Shown in pieces: positions 9,924 through 19,121 of a stretch of DNA of 26,872 nucleotides. Within the stretch, counting starts at the first letter, position 1. Every line of letters begins with the position of its first letter. The position numbers were made by a program, and so were the translations under genes. Source of the DNA: Mucidula mucida (Eukaryota; Basidiomycota; Agaricomycetes; Agaricales; Physalacriaceae); contig JADNYV010000463.1 of the NCBI GenBank assembly GCA_015501055.1, forward strand, positions 1-26,872. Reading direction: 5' to 3'. The notes under the pieces are model-generated. The model worked only from the letters and a program-made list of their open reading frames with translations, ran no database searches and was not told the origin of the DNA.

Positions 9924-11257
9924 TCACTTCTTATTACTCTTTTGAGCCTGAGCTTTCTTCGCCTCCTCCCATGTCTGTTCGCCATTGGGACAGACGTCCG
10001 CTTCCAAGTGTCGTGTGTAGGCATCAGACCTGCTGAAATGTTTCTTGCAACAGGAGCACCACCCGGCAGTGAAATGGGATCTATGCCAATGTTTGAGGTT
10101 TGGTGTATCCGAATCGCAGGCCTCCCAAAGACACTTCTTCGGTTGGGCGTTGAGGTGTACTCTCTTGAAATGGTCGTCCTCGTCCGTCTCCGTCTTCTCG
10201 GTCTTGAAGATATACCCGCAGGTGCTCCCATCCTTCAATTTCCAAAGACATTTTTCCGGTTGATTCATAATTTGGTACGCGTTTGTCGGACCAGTCGACG
10301 GAAGAAGGAATAATCTATTACATTGTCAGATCTGGGATTAAGGAAAAAGAGGAGTCTCACGCACTGAGCATCGTCTAATATAGTCTGTCGTACTCTTTTG
10401 GCCTTCTTTCTGCCTTTTCCTTGGCCAGGCGCGCTGATAAGGAGTCAAGTCCCAATCTCATCACGGCCAAAAAGGAGCTCACCTCTGGCGCTTTCTCTTT
10501 GCGTTCTTTGTGGGCGGGGCAGGGATGTCCGACGCGGGAAAGCGTTGGTCGTCAGAGTCAACAAGAAGAGCGCCATACTGGACAGCACTCGACATTTCCG
10601 GATCCACCCATCCTGGAGGTGGGCCGGGTGGGGGATTATAAACTCTGGGCAGGGACTTGAGCAGGTGAGAGAACTCCTCAGGGAGCAGGTATCCTCGAGG
10701 AGGTACGTTCTCCTTCATCTCAGGGAAGTAATGGCCGGCGCTGGCCGCTAGTCCCAGTGAGTCGGACAATGGTGTCTCTGTACCGGACAAAGAAAGATGA
10801 GGGTAGGCGTACTCGTAATCGAGATCTCCATCGACTAATGGGTTATGCCCGGGCCACCAGGCAGGGAATATTGCCTCGGAGTCATCAATGGACGGGGTTG
10901 GTTGTGATGATGAGGGTTGGAGACTCATGCTCGACGATGAGCTCCCCACAACCGGGTAGGGCTCATTGAAGGACGCATAAGATTGGTCCTGTGAGAAGCC
11001 AGAGAGGCCGGCGGTGGAGTCGAAGGGGGCATTGTCCAGAACACGAGACAATGGGTTTTCGGGGCGGCGCGAAGTCGACGCGACTTGGGATGACATGGTT
11101 AGTTCTTGACTCTCTTTTGAGTGTCTGGAAGGGTAGTTGTTGGAGGCAAGAGAGCGGGTCATTCTAAAAAGACAATGCACGGTCAATTCAGCGTCGAGTG
11201 GCCCACAGAATAAAGCACTCACTTGGATTGTTCGCCTTCAATCTCCTCCTGAAGCAT
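9924..11257 (-). CDS. C2H2-type zinc-finger protein with Ser/Pro-rich N-terminus, copy B
   Basis: Same four-exon structure as the copy A gene, shifted by 5949: 11257-11223, 11163-10483, 10433-10365 and 10314-9924, giving 391 residues. The zinc-cluster exon is identical to copy A. Upstream exons show a few differences (for example VDGDV versus VDGDL, PEMTS versus PEMSS), and the 12-codon first exon differs by mostly silent changes. No frame is broken. Retention of both copies while the neighbouring kinase-like genes are dead suggests the zinc-finger gene is under some constraint, or that the duplication is recent. Function as a nuclear regulator is inferred from the Cys/His clusters and basic stretch. 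Confidence 0.75.
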
Positions 11258-11744
11258 CGTTAATAATGGTGGTATAACTATGTGTCGATAAACGGAGTAT
11301 GGCGTGTGAGTGACGGGTGACAGCACAATGAGTGTGGACGACAAGAGCAAGGAGTGAGAGAGCGAATTCCACTGGAAATATTGGTCATGTGACAGACAAT
11401 GGGCAACGGCTTTAACGCCGTTAAGCGTAGGATTGCCAACAGTAAGAAATACCTTTCCTATCTCAGATGTAGATTCAGATCCTTTGAAGCTCGGCTGCAG
11501 GATGTGCATGGTATCACAAGGGATACACCCTCTGCTCGGCGGTCAGAAGACCCGGTGCTAGTAGCAAGCTTCTGTCAGAGGCTCCGCCTTTGCTCTCGGT
11601 CTGACAATGTCGAACAATTCGAAATCGTCAGTTCGAGCGACTTTGGCCAAGCAGAACGTATCCAGAGCCAGATAAGTATTATGCGCCACATACCGGCACC
11701 CTTGAGCAATGTTGACGTCTGATCCATTCATCCACGTTAAGTTC
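11258..11744. other. Upstream flank of zinc-finger gene, copy B
   Basis: No supported gene. It aligns with 5309-5794 with scattered substitutions. A minus-strand frame continuing the zinc-finger gene upstream is not conserved in sequence between copies beyond the 12-codon exon. Confidence 0.45.
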
Positions 11745-11990
11745 AGACTACTAAATGACAGGAAATATTCTGGCGCATTGCATTAGCAGAGTATCTTGAC
11801 TAGAAATCGATACGCACATCTATGGCTTAACTCTATTTCAGAGCCGAAGACAGAAATTCCTTTTCAGACTACAAAATGGCAGGAAATATTCTTGCTCGTT
11901 CTATCAGGAAGAAATTTTCATCAGCATTCGATCCGCACATCTAAGGCTTACAATGACACGTCTGTTCTAGAGCAGAAGACAGAGATCTTA
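11745..11990 (+). repeat. Imperfect direct repeat of about 120 nt (long form)
   Basis: Two consecutive elements, 11745-11865 and 11866-11990, both starting AGACTAC and holding a GCAGGAAATATTCT-like core. Both end with a GCACATCTA..GGC..A segment and an AGAAGACAGA-like tail. At the A/B junction the first element lacks its last 44 nt. Unequal exchange between such elements would give the unit duplication seen here. That is an inference. Confidence 0.7.
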
Positions 11991-12605
11991 CGCCGAGTGC
12001 CCAGAAATACCAGAAGATTATCCGCCGCGCGACGTAACCTGTAGACAGTGGCTTCTCCAATGTAAAAAGAGCAAGAGGCCTCGTTAGGTTCTTATTGACG
12101 TCAATACGCCAAAGTCGCAAGTTGGCCTGGGCGGGGAAAAGGGCGGGTGTGTGTGTAGCCGACGTCGGATCGGAACTGGATGGACCAGATGCATCGTCGT
12201 CGTACTCTGAGTCGAAGCGAGGAAAGACGACGAGTGATAATCCAAAAACCAGAAGATCATCCGCGGCGCGACGAGTTCGTTGTGTTGTAAGTGGCTTCTC
12301 TTATCGACGTCAAAGCACCAAAGTCGCGAGTTGGCCTGCGCGGGGCAAGATCAGGTGTGTGTAGCCGACGTCGGGTCGGAACAGGATGGACCAGACGCAT
12401 CGTCGTCGCGCCGGCAGCGAGGAAAGACAAGGAGGGATAGTCCAAAGGATCAGCTTAACCTCCGAATGGAAAGCACTACCAACAGTATGGAGGCCCTAGC
12501 TTTCCACGGCAAGAATCATGATAATCCTCTTTCTCGGCGCAGTGGGAGGTGGCGAATGGTTACTGACTGGAGTCTGGACCCAAAAGATCCGGCAAGTAGT
12601 TGGAA
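11920..12605 (+). repeat. Partial, diverged third copy of the unit's left end
   Basis: Starts with the same bases as positions 1 and 5926 and stays alignable, with substitutions and indels, until a shared ggcaagtagtt segment near 12595. After that similarity to the unit stops. It carries an extra internal duplication (12010-12248 and 12249-12447) that copies A and B lack. The KL1, KL2 and zinc-finger parts of the unit do not follow. Instead an inverted KL2 locus begins at about 12637, so this is a rearrangement junction. Confidence 0.85.
12010..12447 (+). repeat. Internal direct repeat in the partial third copy
   Basis: 12010-12248 and 12249-12447 both begin CCAGAAGAT(T/C)ATCCGC and share AAGTGGCTTCTC or CAGTGGCTTCTC, then AAGTCGC.AGTTGGCCTG, then GCCGACGTCGG.TCGGAAC, and end with AGTCCAAA or AATCCAAA. 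The second copy is about 40 nt shorter. Copies A and B of the unit hold this block only once. On the minus strand both halves can be read as similar peptides (LVHPVP then RRRLHT), but no gene structure supports coding. Confidence 0.7.
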
Positions 12606-12872
12606 GACCGCTCTGCGGGCCGTCCCGTCCTTACTGTCACCCTTCTCTGCGCTGTTCTTCCAAGCCAAGTGGTTCCTGATGGAGGTTTCTTTGAGTTTTT
12701 ATTGTTCTCCATGGTGCTGCTGATGATAGTAGTCTTCCCAAAGTTCCGCAACTATAGAAATGTCTTGGTGCCTTCGACTTAACATGCCGCAAAGTCAGTA
12801 TCATCACCATCTTTTCACTCACGCGGGCTGAGGACCGATGGAAGGATGGTCTCGAATCTTAAATGCTCTCGT
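12606..12872. other. Rearrangement junction and 3' flank of the intact KL2 gene
   Basis: From about 12637 to 12872 the minus strand matches the 3' flank of the KL2 pseudogenes (3281-3478), ending at a shared GGGTGACAGTAA. Left of that, similarity switches to the left part of the tandem unit. A segment of about 70 nt present here is missing in A and B. No gene is visible. Confidence 0.6.
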
Positions 12873-14094
12873 TTACAAACAAATTCCTAACGCGTCTTCC
12901 AGTAATACACTCCTTTGTCGACCTATGCTCGAGATCTCCGTTGCTTCTTTCATCGCCGCCGCAACTACAGCGCCATGACTATCGCAACACGCCCCTAGAT
13001 TACTAGTAATCCCTTCTCTATCCATTTCTTTCGTCTCGTCGTTCAACTTTTGACCGCGTGGTGGCTTCAGTAGGCTGTGACTGCGGAGATTGACGATGAC
13101 AGCGCTGAAATTACGATCGATGTCCAGGACGTTCGGATTGGCTAGGTCCAGGTTCTGAACAGGCGATACGATAATAATGTTACTAGGATGCATCTTGTTG
13201 TGGGCGATACCACAATCATGAAAGGACTGCAACGCCGCGAAGCTCAGTGGTACCTAGTGCGCATGCATGAGGTTAGTGGTCTTGGCAATATCTGTTCAAA
13301 CTTCGCTTACCAGTTTCTTGTAGAGCATAAGATGGCGTTCCCAAGAATCTGAGTCCCCGTCATGTTCTGGATCCTCCTCGGAGAATGCGTTGGCCAGTTG
13401 GTAAAGGGTGAAGCCCTCGACGTACTCCAAGACTAGAACGTAAGCCTTCTCGTTATTGGGCATATTTACCTTGACAGGAGATGTTAGAGGATCGCCATGG
13501 AACATGGACGAACGGACATACGACGAAGAGCCCAAACATGTACGGAATAGTCTTGCCTTGTACTTCAAAGAGGTGTCTGTATGCTAACACCTCACCGCCT
13601 GCAAGTTGGCGGCGAGTGTCGAATTCCATTAATGGATGGTCGGAGTCTAGGCGGGGAAGGTCCATAGCGGATTGTCGGTAGATTTTCAGAATGACTCGTT
13701 CTTGGATGCCGGCTGGTAACCCAACAGGGTCGACATGGGCTTCCCAGACTTGACAGAGCCTCCTCTCTTCATCTGACTCAGGCTCGGATTCTACTGCCTT
13801 CGCAAGTCTAATGCGGAAACTTTGATTGACGTTCGGCTGAGCGAACGATGGCAAGGATCTAGCATCGACGGCCTGGATGTGTGCCGCAAAGACGAATCGC
13901 TGCATTCCAAAGTCGTAACCCTGCCTGATAGGAAAATGGAGCGCCGCTCTGGCGTCCTTCTTGACGCCTTGTGTGAATGCTTTAATAGCCACTGCACTCG
14001 TTGCGTCGAAAGGCAGATTGAAGACTGGCTGGCCATCCTCCGTCTCGCCGTCGGCGTCGATGGGACAAGGTTGAAGTACAGTGAAGTCTGCCAT
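12873..14094 (-). CDS. KL2 kinase-like protein (probable pseudokinase), intact
   Basis: Three exons, 14094-13522, 13469-13311 and 13253-12873, with introns of 52 and 57 nt, encode 370 residues. Seen in the protein: ERVILKIY with a beta-3-type Lys at 137; an alpha-C-type Glu at 168 followed by LFEVQGKTIPYMFG; a hinge-like KAYVLVLEYVEGFTL; the catalytic-loop equivalent HNKMHPSN (262-269), where Lys 264 replaces the HRD Asp and Asn 269 is kept; and NLR (299-301) where DFG would be. By kinase-fold knowledge such a protein should not catalyse phosphotransfer in the usual way, so a regulatory or binding role is inferred. It is the only undamaged KL2 copy in the window. It is divergent from SPEEF1, with 291 nt between start codons. 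The exact named family was not recognised. Confidence 0.85.
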
Positions 14095-14153
14095 TCAGAG
14101 AAAGGAGAGGGGACAAGGAAAGTGATCTGTGTTTGCTTGTCGCTGGAGGGCGC

Positions 14154-14169
14154 CTTTTGTACGTTTACA
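14154..14169 (-). promoter_or_regulatory. Conserved KL2 upstream element, intact gene
   Basis: Minus-strand TGTAAACGTACAAAAG, 59 nt upstream of the KL2 ATG, identical to 2041-2056 and 7990-8005. It sits in the bidirectional KL2/SPEEF1 promoter. Confidence 0.55.
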
Positions 14170-14323
14170 AGAGCGGCCCTTGTGGTTTCCCATTGACCTT
14201 GTCCTCATGCGAGCACTGCCTTGGACCTCAGCGGAGTGAAAGGCGCCGTTGCCTAGAACATGACGTCGCTTCGAACCTTCTCGAGTACATGGCGAGTATT
14301 CAGGTACGCCTCCGAGTCGAGCA

Positions 14324-14330
14324 TATAAAA
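14324..14330 (+). promoter_or_regulatory. TATA box of SPEEF1
   Basis: TATAAAA, 55 nt upstream of the SPEEF1 ATG. It favours the ATG at 14386 over the in-frame ATG at 14335, which lies too close to the TATA box. Confidence 0.65.
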
Positions 14331-14385
14331 GGCCATGTATAGTTCCCTCAGGCTTCGATTCCTCACCCCACCAGCCTCTGCAACA

Positions 14386-15684
14386 ATGAGTTACTCAGAT
14401 GAAACGTCTCCTGCCCCTTGCAAATGGATGCACTATCTGAGGGATATACCTCTGCCTGAATGTCCAACGTCCGTGAAAGCGGGGTCCATTCTTGCAACAC
14501 ATCGAGGAAACGCGATTCGGTTCTACGATGCTTCAACAGTCTATAAATCTGGCGATGTCGTTGAGGAAGAATTTGTTTCAGCTTCTTATACAGCTTTCGA
14601 GAGGTACCAAACGGACCCAATCATCCCGGCGGCGCATTATGTTGATTTGCTGGAGAATGAAACAGCGGCCGCGTGAGTCTCTCCCTAACATATGCGGTTG
14701 TCATAATTAACCCTTTTCATAGGGAAATGTACTCTACTATGACACTGCGACCGTGTGCATTGGCCATCAATGCCCTCGTCATTGAGCGCCTCAGAACGAT
14801 TGCCTCCAAAGCTGCTGGCAAAATTGCTGCGGGACTTGCTCGCCTTCTTCTTCGCGCAAAATATAGAATGAATTGTCGCTATGAGGAGACACTCAAGAAT
14901 GGAAAGTTTATTCTTCTACTATGCATGTCGAGTTTGAATTTAAGCCTCTTCCAGATGAATCTCGCATTGACATGATGACTACGTTGGAGCCATTTTTCAA
15001 GACGACAAGAACGCCACTGCCCCCGAGCCACCGGCACAGTGGTTGTCACCTGAGGAGTTCGGTCAGAGGATCATTCTACTGGCGAATGAAGTTCAAACAA
15101 ACGGCGCCATCAACGAGGACACATTTCGAGGGATAGCGCGGTCAAGGTTCCCGCGGATTGGTTCTGACTATCGTCGAAGTCAAGGTGTGTGACCCATCTA
15201 TCATAACTAGCGTCTTTTCTTGCGCATGAACATTGTGGATATAGAAACCGGGCACCTTCAACCACCAAGCATGGGATGAGGCGAGTCTCAGGTGTGGTAG
15301 TCAAGTCAAGAAGAAGGAGAATGCTCTTCGCAACGTACGTATCATTGACGGCCAACTGGCAGCGTAAGTCTCATATCCTCCTGTAACATTGGCATCACCT
15401 CACTGATACATTGTGGGACTAGATACTCCGTCGGCGCATGCTGCAAGTACTGTATCCTCACGGAGTACAAGGAGAACACACTCCTTAAAATTGAGGACCC
15501 TGCGCTCAAGAAGGATGCGGCCGGAAAAATGGTGAGGACGGAGTGTAAACGTCAAGTATTGTACCAGCATGACTCTGCTGAGCTGAGTCCACGGTACTTA
15601 CTGTTCCTTGCAATGTGCAAGTGCTTCTCGGATATAGACAGAGGCCTATGGGAAGCTATCGTAGCTGATGACGGTGCTGATTGA
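14386..15684 (+). CDS. SPEEF1, unrecognised five-exon gene
   Basis: Model: exons 14386-14672, 14723-14931, 15002-15186, 15245-15363 and 15423-15684 (intron phases 2,1,0,2; introns 50, 70, 58 and 59 nt), giving 353 residues. The start follows a TATA box and has CAACAATGAG context. The second intron has a weak donor (GTTTGA) but restores the frame at a good acceptor, and its phase matches SPEEF2. Visible in the protein are QWLSPEEF (178-185) and a C-terminal Cys-containing part (GACCKYC) followed by LSPRYLLFLAMCK. No signal peptide, membrane segment or known domain was recognised. Similarity to SPEEF2 lies in the NET..A junction of exons 1/2, the W-x-SPEEF motif, and a YS...C...LL.IE stretch. 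Function unknown. It is divergently paired with intact KL2. Confidence 0.65.
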
Positions 15685-15997
15685 ATACCAAGTACATACG
15701 CATGTAGACAGTAGAGTACTCTGAGAGTATTCCATGTAATTCTAGCCTTTCTGCAGGGACCTTCCCGTACGCCAAAGCATTCCCCCCCTCTAGCTGGCGG
15801 AAATCATACCAAGAGAGATGACACTAACCGACTGATCTTCGTCTTTCTGTAGTAGAACGTCCCTGCGGGTAAGTATACTTGCCCGCCTGTGCGCGCCGTT
15901 TCTAGGACGCGATTGAAGCCTGGAAGCATGTGCAGATGAGATGGGATGCAAATCTAGATTGGCTGTATGATAGATTAAATAATTAACGCGATAACCC
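15685..15997. other. Spacer between SPEEF1 and the carrier gene (convergent ends)
   Basis: 3' flanks of two convergent genes. No gene. An 8-bp inverted pair, GCAGGGAC near 15754 and GTCCCTGC near 15859, is the only structure noticed and may be chance. Confidence 0.5.
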
Positions 15998-17047
15998 TCA
16001 AACGTAGTTGGAAAACAGCGGAATTAACGACTGTGCCAAGGTATAACTAAACACTAGTTTTGGACCTACAACGAGGATCTACGAACAACCTATCAGTACG
16101 ATGTTTGACGAAGACAAGCAAATTCACCTTTGGTGTAAGACCCTTGAACAGTGCGAGTGGACCCTCGTTCTTGATAAGGTCCTTGAGGACGGTCACACCG
16201 GACGTCTTGCTCTCAAAGTTGGCATTTTGGATACGCGTCTTGATAACATCAAGCGGCGCGGCGACCGTGATAGAGGCAACGGCACCCGCTATTGACGCGA
16301 TGAAGTTTTGTCCCCATGTTGCCTGTGAGTAATCCGTGACGCCCAGGATATAGTCCTTTGTAAACGCGGAGGCACCGAATAGGGAGAAGCTGCCGGGTGC
16401 GTTGCGGGCCATGGTCCACCCCCAGCCACGGTAGAGGGCACCTCGCTCCTCCATCACGATGCGCAGAATGCCTCGCCCTCGGAACGCCTCCGGGTTGACC
16501 TGGCGCTTGATTTTGAGCACGTCGAGCGGGAGCAGGACCACCTCGCCGATACCCGTGAGACTTCCTGCAGTTGCCTGCATCATGAGCTTGCCCTTGCGGT
16601 CGCCAAACGTATTCCTGAACTGGGTGCCGTAGTGTTGTGTGATGAGGTCGTTGAACCATGGCTGTCCACCGAACTTGTACACCCGCTGTGCGACCTTGTA
16701 CCCCGCCGCGTAGCCGAGCCCGGGGAACAGTGACATGGCCTTTTTAGCGACAGTGGCACCAGCATGCTCGCGGAAGATGACCTGCGTGATGCCGACTTGC
16801 GATACCTGCGCGAATATAGCTATTAGCTTTGAAGTAGCGCGCGTCGAAACGCACCTGCGCCGTGTTGCTCATCAAGCGCTTCGCTATCGTGTCGACCGGG
16901 TGGAATATGAGCAGTTCAGCAATACCTGGCAAGCACAGTAAGCGGGACAGCGTACATGGGAAAAGTGGAGAGCGTACCGGACGTGCCCGAGCCCAAGATG
17001 CGGGCAGTATGGGAGTCTTTTCCCTTTCCAGACGGTGGCGGAGACAT
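15998..17047 (-). CDS. GGC1: Mitochondrial GTP/GDP carrier (Ggc1-type)
   Basis: Member of the mitochondrial carrier family that exchanges GTP and GDP across the inner membrane. Exons 17047-16978, 16925-16855, 16805-16128 and 16078-15998 (introns 52, 49 and 49 nt) encode 299 residues, about the length of the yeast protein. The three carrier repeats are marked by FHPVDTIAKR, LLPLDVLKIKR and AAPLDVIKTR (Pro at 33, 140 and 231). Strongly Ggc1-like segments include LFPGLGYAAGYKV, GQPWFND, GWGWTMARNAPGSF and FKGLTPK. The last 27-codon exon supplies GPKLVFSYTLAQSLIP, the sixth membrane helix, and is easily missed because reading through the intron also gives an open frame. The gene is single-copy and intact, a conserved gene lying between the two SPEEF paralogues. 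Confidence 0.93.
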
Positions 17048-17482
17048 GATAGCGGATGGCCGGAAGACGGTAGGGCGGGGATGGGGATGGAGGACAAGTG
17101 AACGTCTACAGCAAGGAGCAAAAAATTGGGACGCGAAAACACGGACAAATCGGCACGGAATGCCGCCGGCAATGTTTTGGTACAGGTACAGCCACATCTT
17201 CTAGCCGCAGCGCCAATATCCTTTGCTCTCAACAAGCTTACTGTCCGGGAGAGGAGGAATCCTCGTCAGTGGTCCCTGGGTCGTGCGGCTCAGATCTCAA
17301 GTTGGAGCCAGGAGCAGAGCAAGGCAGAGCAGGCTTCCGACAGAGACTCAAGAGCCTCTAGATTCAAATTATTCCCTAGTACGGGTCATTTTTCATAAGC
17401 TAAATCACACATATAATGTTAATGGCATCCCCATAACTACCTCTAGATACTAGGGACTATGTAGTAACGTTAGTCTCTGCCA
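17048..17482. other. Spacer upstream of carrier, downstream of SPEEF2
   Basis: Holds the carrier promoter region and the SPEEF2 3' flank. No gene is supported and no clear TATA box was found for the carrier. It contains the dispersed 45-nt element at 17127-17171. Confidence 0.5.
17127..17171 (+). repeat. Dispersed 45-nt element, carrier-upstream copy
   Basis: 42 of 45 bases match 6387-6431 in the tandem unit (also in copy A). It lies about 80-125 nt upstream of the carrier start codon, so it may be in the carrier's 5' untranslated or promoter region. Confidence 0.7.
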
Positions 17483-18831
17483 CTAGTACCCTTGACTGAG
17501 CCTAAGTGGGCGCGCGATATAGTCATCCGCGGCATTCTGAAGTTGCGGCGGTGTCGGCTTGTCAGCAACCTTGGATCTCTTCGTCCTTTCACCGTAGGTA
17601 GCATCCTCAGAGTCGCCTACGATGTGCTCTTCTCCAGAAGATTCCGATTCTGTTTCTTCGACGCGCCGGATTGCCCGCAGTGCAAGAAGCTGTTGTATCC
17701 CCATCTCGAATAGCGCCATCTTTGGCTTATTCTGAGGCTGATTCACGTCGCTAGCAACCAAAACGACTGGTTGTTTATCTCTCTCGTTTCCTCTATTATG
17801 AATGCCTGTTTCTTCGATTTGAAGAAGGATCGTCGACAGGTAATCGCAGAGAAAGACGACCTCACAATGCACGTCTTTCGAGTATCTGTTCGCAGTTCAG
17901 CTTACACGCGTCGTCTGGACTGTTCTAAGAGACTCACTGTTCAATCTGTGGCATGATCCTCTTGACGGTAACACCATCTGATGATTGATCATTCCAGTAT
18001 CCCGCATTCCAGGCAGCTTTTTTGAGGGTTCCGGCTGACTATAGTATCATGTTTCAGTCGGAACATTCGAGGTTATGTAGGGATCACATGCCTTTTCTTC
18101 CATAATGAATAGGGCTACCTTTGGCGGCGTTGCTTTTGTTGTCTTTTTGAATTGCGCATTCCAGGCTGTTTTTAGCTGCCTCGTAAATTCTTCGGGTGAG
18201 CACCAATTCATGTCTTTCTTATCCGCTCCAGTGGGAGCTAGAGAAACAACATGATCAAGTCGAGATGCACCTGTAGACATGAGATCGGTCGCCCTGGTTC
18301 TTCCTCGATACTGACACACCTTTCACGCCATTCATAGAGTGGTAGTATTGATATAATATCTGCACTGAATAGTTCAACTCGGCCAGTTCTCTGCGGAATT
18401 CTTTCTTCGCTCATAACTCTGCTGGTGATGTTCTTCTCAGCTTCTAGAACGGCGTTGAGATGTTTCACGACTGGTACAAGAAGGTGTGCATGACAGTTTG
18501 CGCTGCACACATGACCAATGATTAAGTTCAACACGATGCAATAGTTGAACAACACTTACGCCACAGAGGTTTCATTGTAGAGCGTGATGGTCTCTTGCAA
18601 CGATACTCTAGCCTCCGATTTATGCTTCAAATGATGCGTTGCATGTGCTTTTGAGGCTTCCTCGATAATGATTCTGCGATTTTTAATCGTTGCAGCACAG
18701 CTCGCTGAGGCCTTCTTTCCAGCGTGTGTCACCGTTGTAACACGACGTGTCTGTGGTAGCAATGGCACGGGAAGAGGACGGGATAGAAACTCCTCAGCCG
18801 AAAGAAGCCGTGAAGTACTGAGGGATGCCAT
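17483..18831 (-). CDS. SPEEF2, unrecognised five-exon gene
   Basis: Exons 18831-18560, 18502-18318, 18237-18119, 18038-17938 and 17885-17483 (introns 57, 80, 80 and 52 nt; phases 2,1,0,2) encode 359 residues. An apparent TGA at 18047-18049 lies inside the third intron. Visible are an Arg/Lys-rich N-terminal half (KHKSEAR region), MNWCSPEEF (162-170), KKAAWNAGYWNDQ, a YSKDVHCEVVFLCDYL stretch, an acidic EETESESSGEEH run and a basic ERTKRSKVADK segment that could be a nuclear signal. Exon count, phases and several local matches make it a paralogue of SPEEF1, in opposite orientation. No known domain or function was recognised. It is divergent from intact KL1, with 290 nt between start codons. 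Confidence 0.7.
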
Positions 18832-18901
18832 GAGTAATTGAGGATAGTAGGACGACTGGGAGAGAGGGGTTTTTATGAAGACACTAAGAACGTAGTCTTT
18901 C

Positions 18902-18909
18902 TATTTATA
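18902..18909 (-). promoter_or_regulatory. TATA box of SPEEF2
   Basis: TATAAATA on the minus strand, 70 nt upstream of the SPEEF2 ATG at 18831. The spacing is similar to the SPEEF1 TATA box (55 nt). Confidence 0.65.
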
Positions 18910-19121
18910 CTAATCTGGGTATAATGAGGTGTAACAATAGGCATCAAAAGCGCAGCATCAAAGGGCGTCTGTCTGCGGGCTGTGTAATACTACTGGGCGT
19001 CTACTTGATGGTGCATGTTCAAAATGAGGCTAGTGCCGAGAGCTCGCCGAACAAGCACGTGACATACTCGTTGAGTACAAAAGAGCTGTTCGGCAAACGT
19101 GAAGAGCCATCATCCTCGACG

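Larger units (their letters stand above)
5926..11919 (+). repeat. Tandem unit, copy B
   Basis: Second, complete copy of the unit of about 5.95 kb, head to tail with copy A. It carries the same gene order and the same disabling mutations in both kinase-like pseudogenes, so those mutations predate the duplication. Copy B appears to have the better base accuracy, since its reading frames match the paralogue at 19.1-20.3 kb where copy A drops single bases. The right boundary is where the left-end sequence starts again, at about 11920. Confidence 0.95.

Noticed and set aside
14920..15001. Apparent frameshifts in the middle of SPEEF1
   Set aside because: A phase-1 intron at 14932-15001 joins the frames and matches the phase of the corresponding SPEEF2 intron. 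The donor is weak, so the call is moderate.
16047..16128. The carrier seems to end with an odd tail after FKGLTPK and to lack its sixth membrane helix
   Set aside because: A 49-nt GT..AG intron (16079-16127) with a TACTGAT branch site leads to a 27-codon exon that encodes the expected GPKLVFSYTLAQSLIP end.
18047..18049. Stop codon that would end SPEEF2 at 215 residues
   Set aside because: It lies in an 80-nt intron (18039-18118). Splicing keeps the frame and restores the same phase series as SPEEF1.
18924..19121. N-terminal extension of KL1 with a hydrophobic segment (signal anchor)
   Set aside because: The paralogue at 21201 starts at the position equivalent to 19122, and the upstream ATG lies next to the SPEEF2 TATA region. 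It remains possible but is not preferred.
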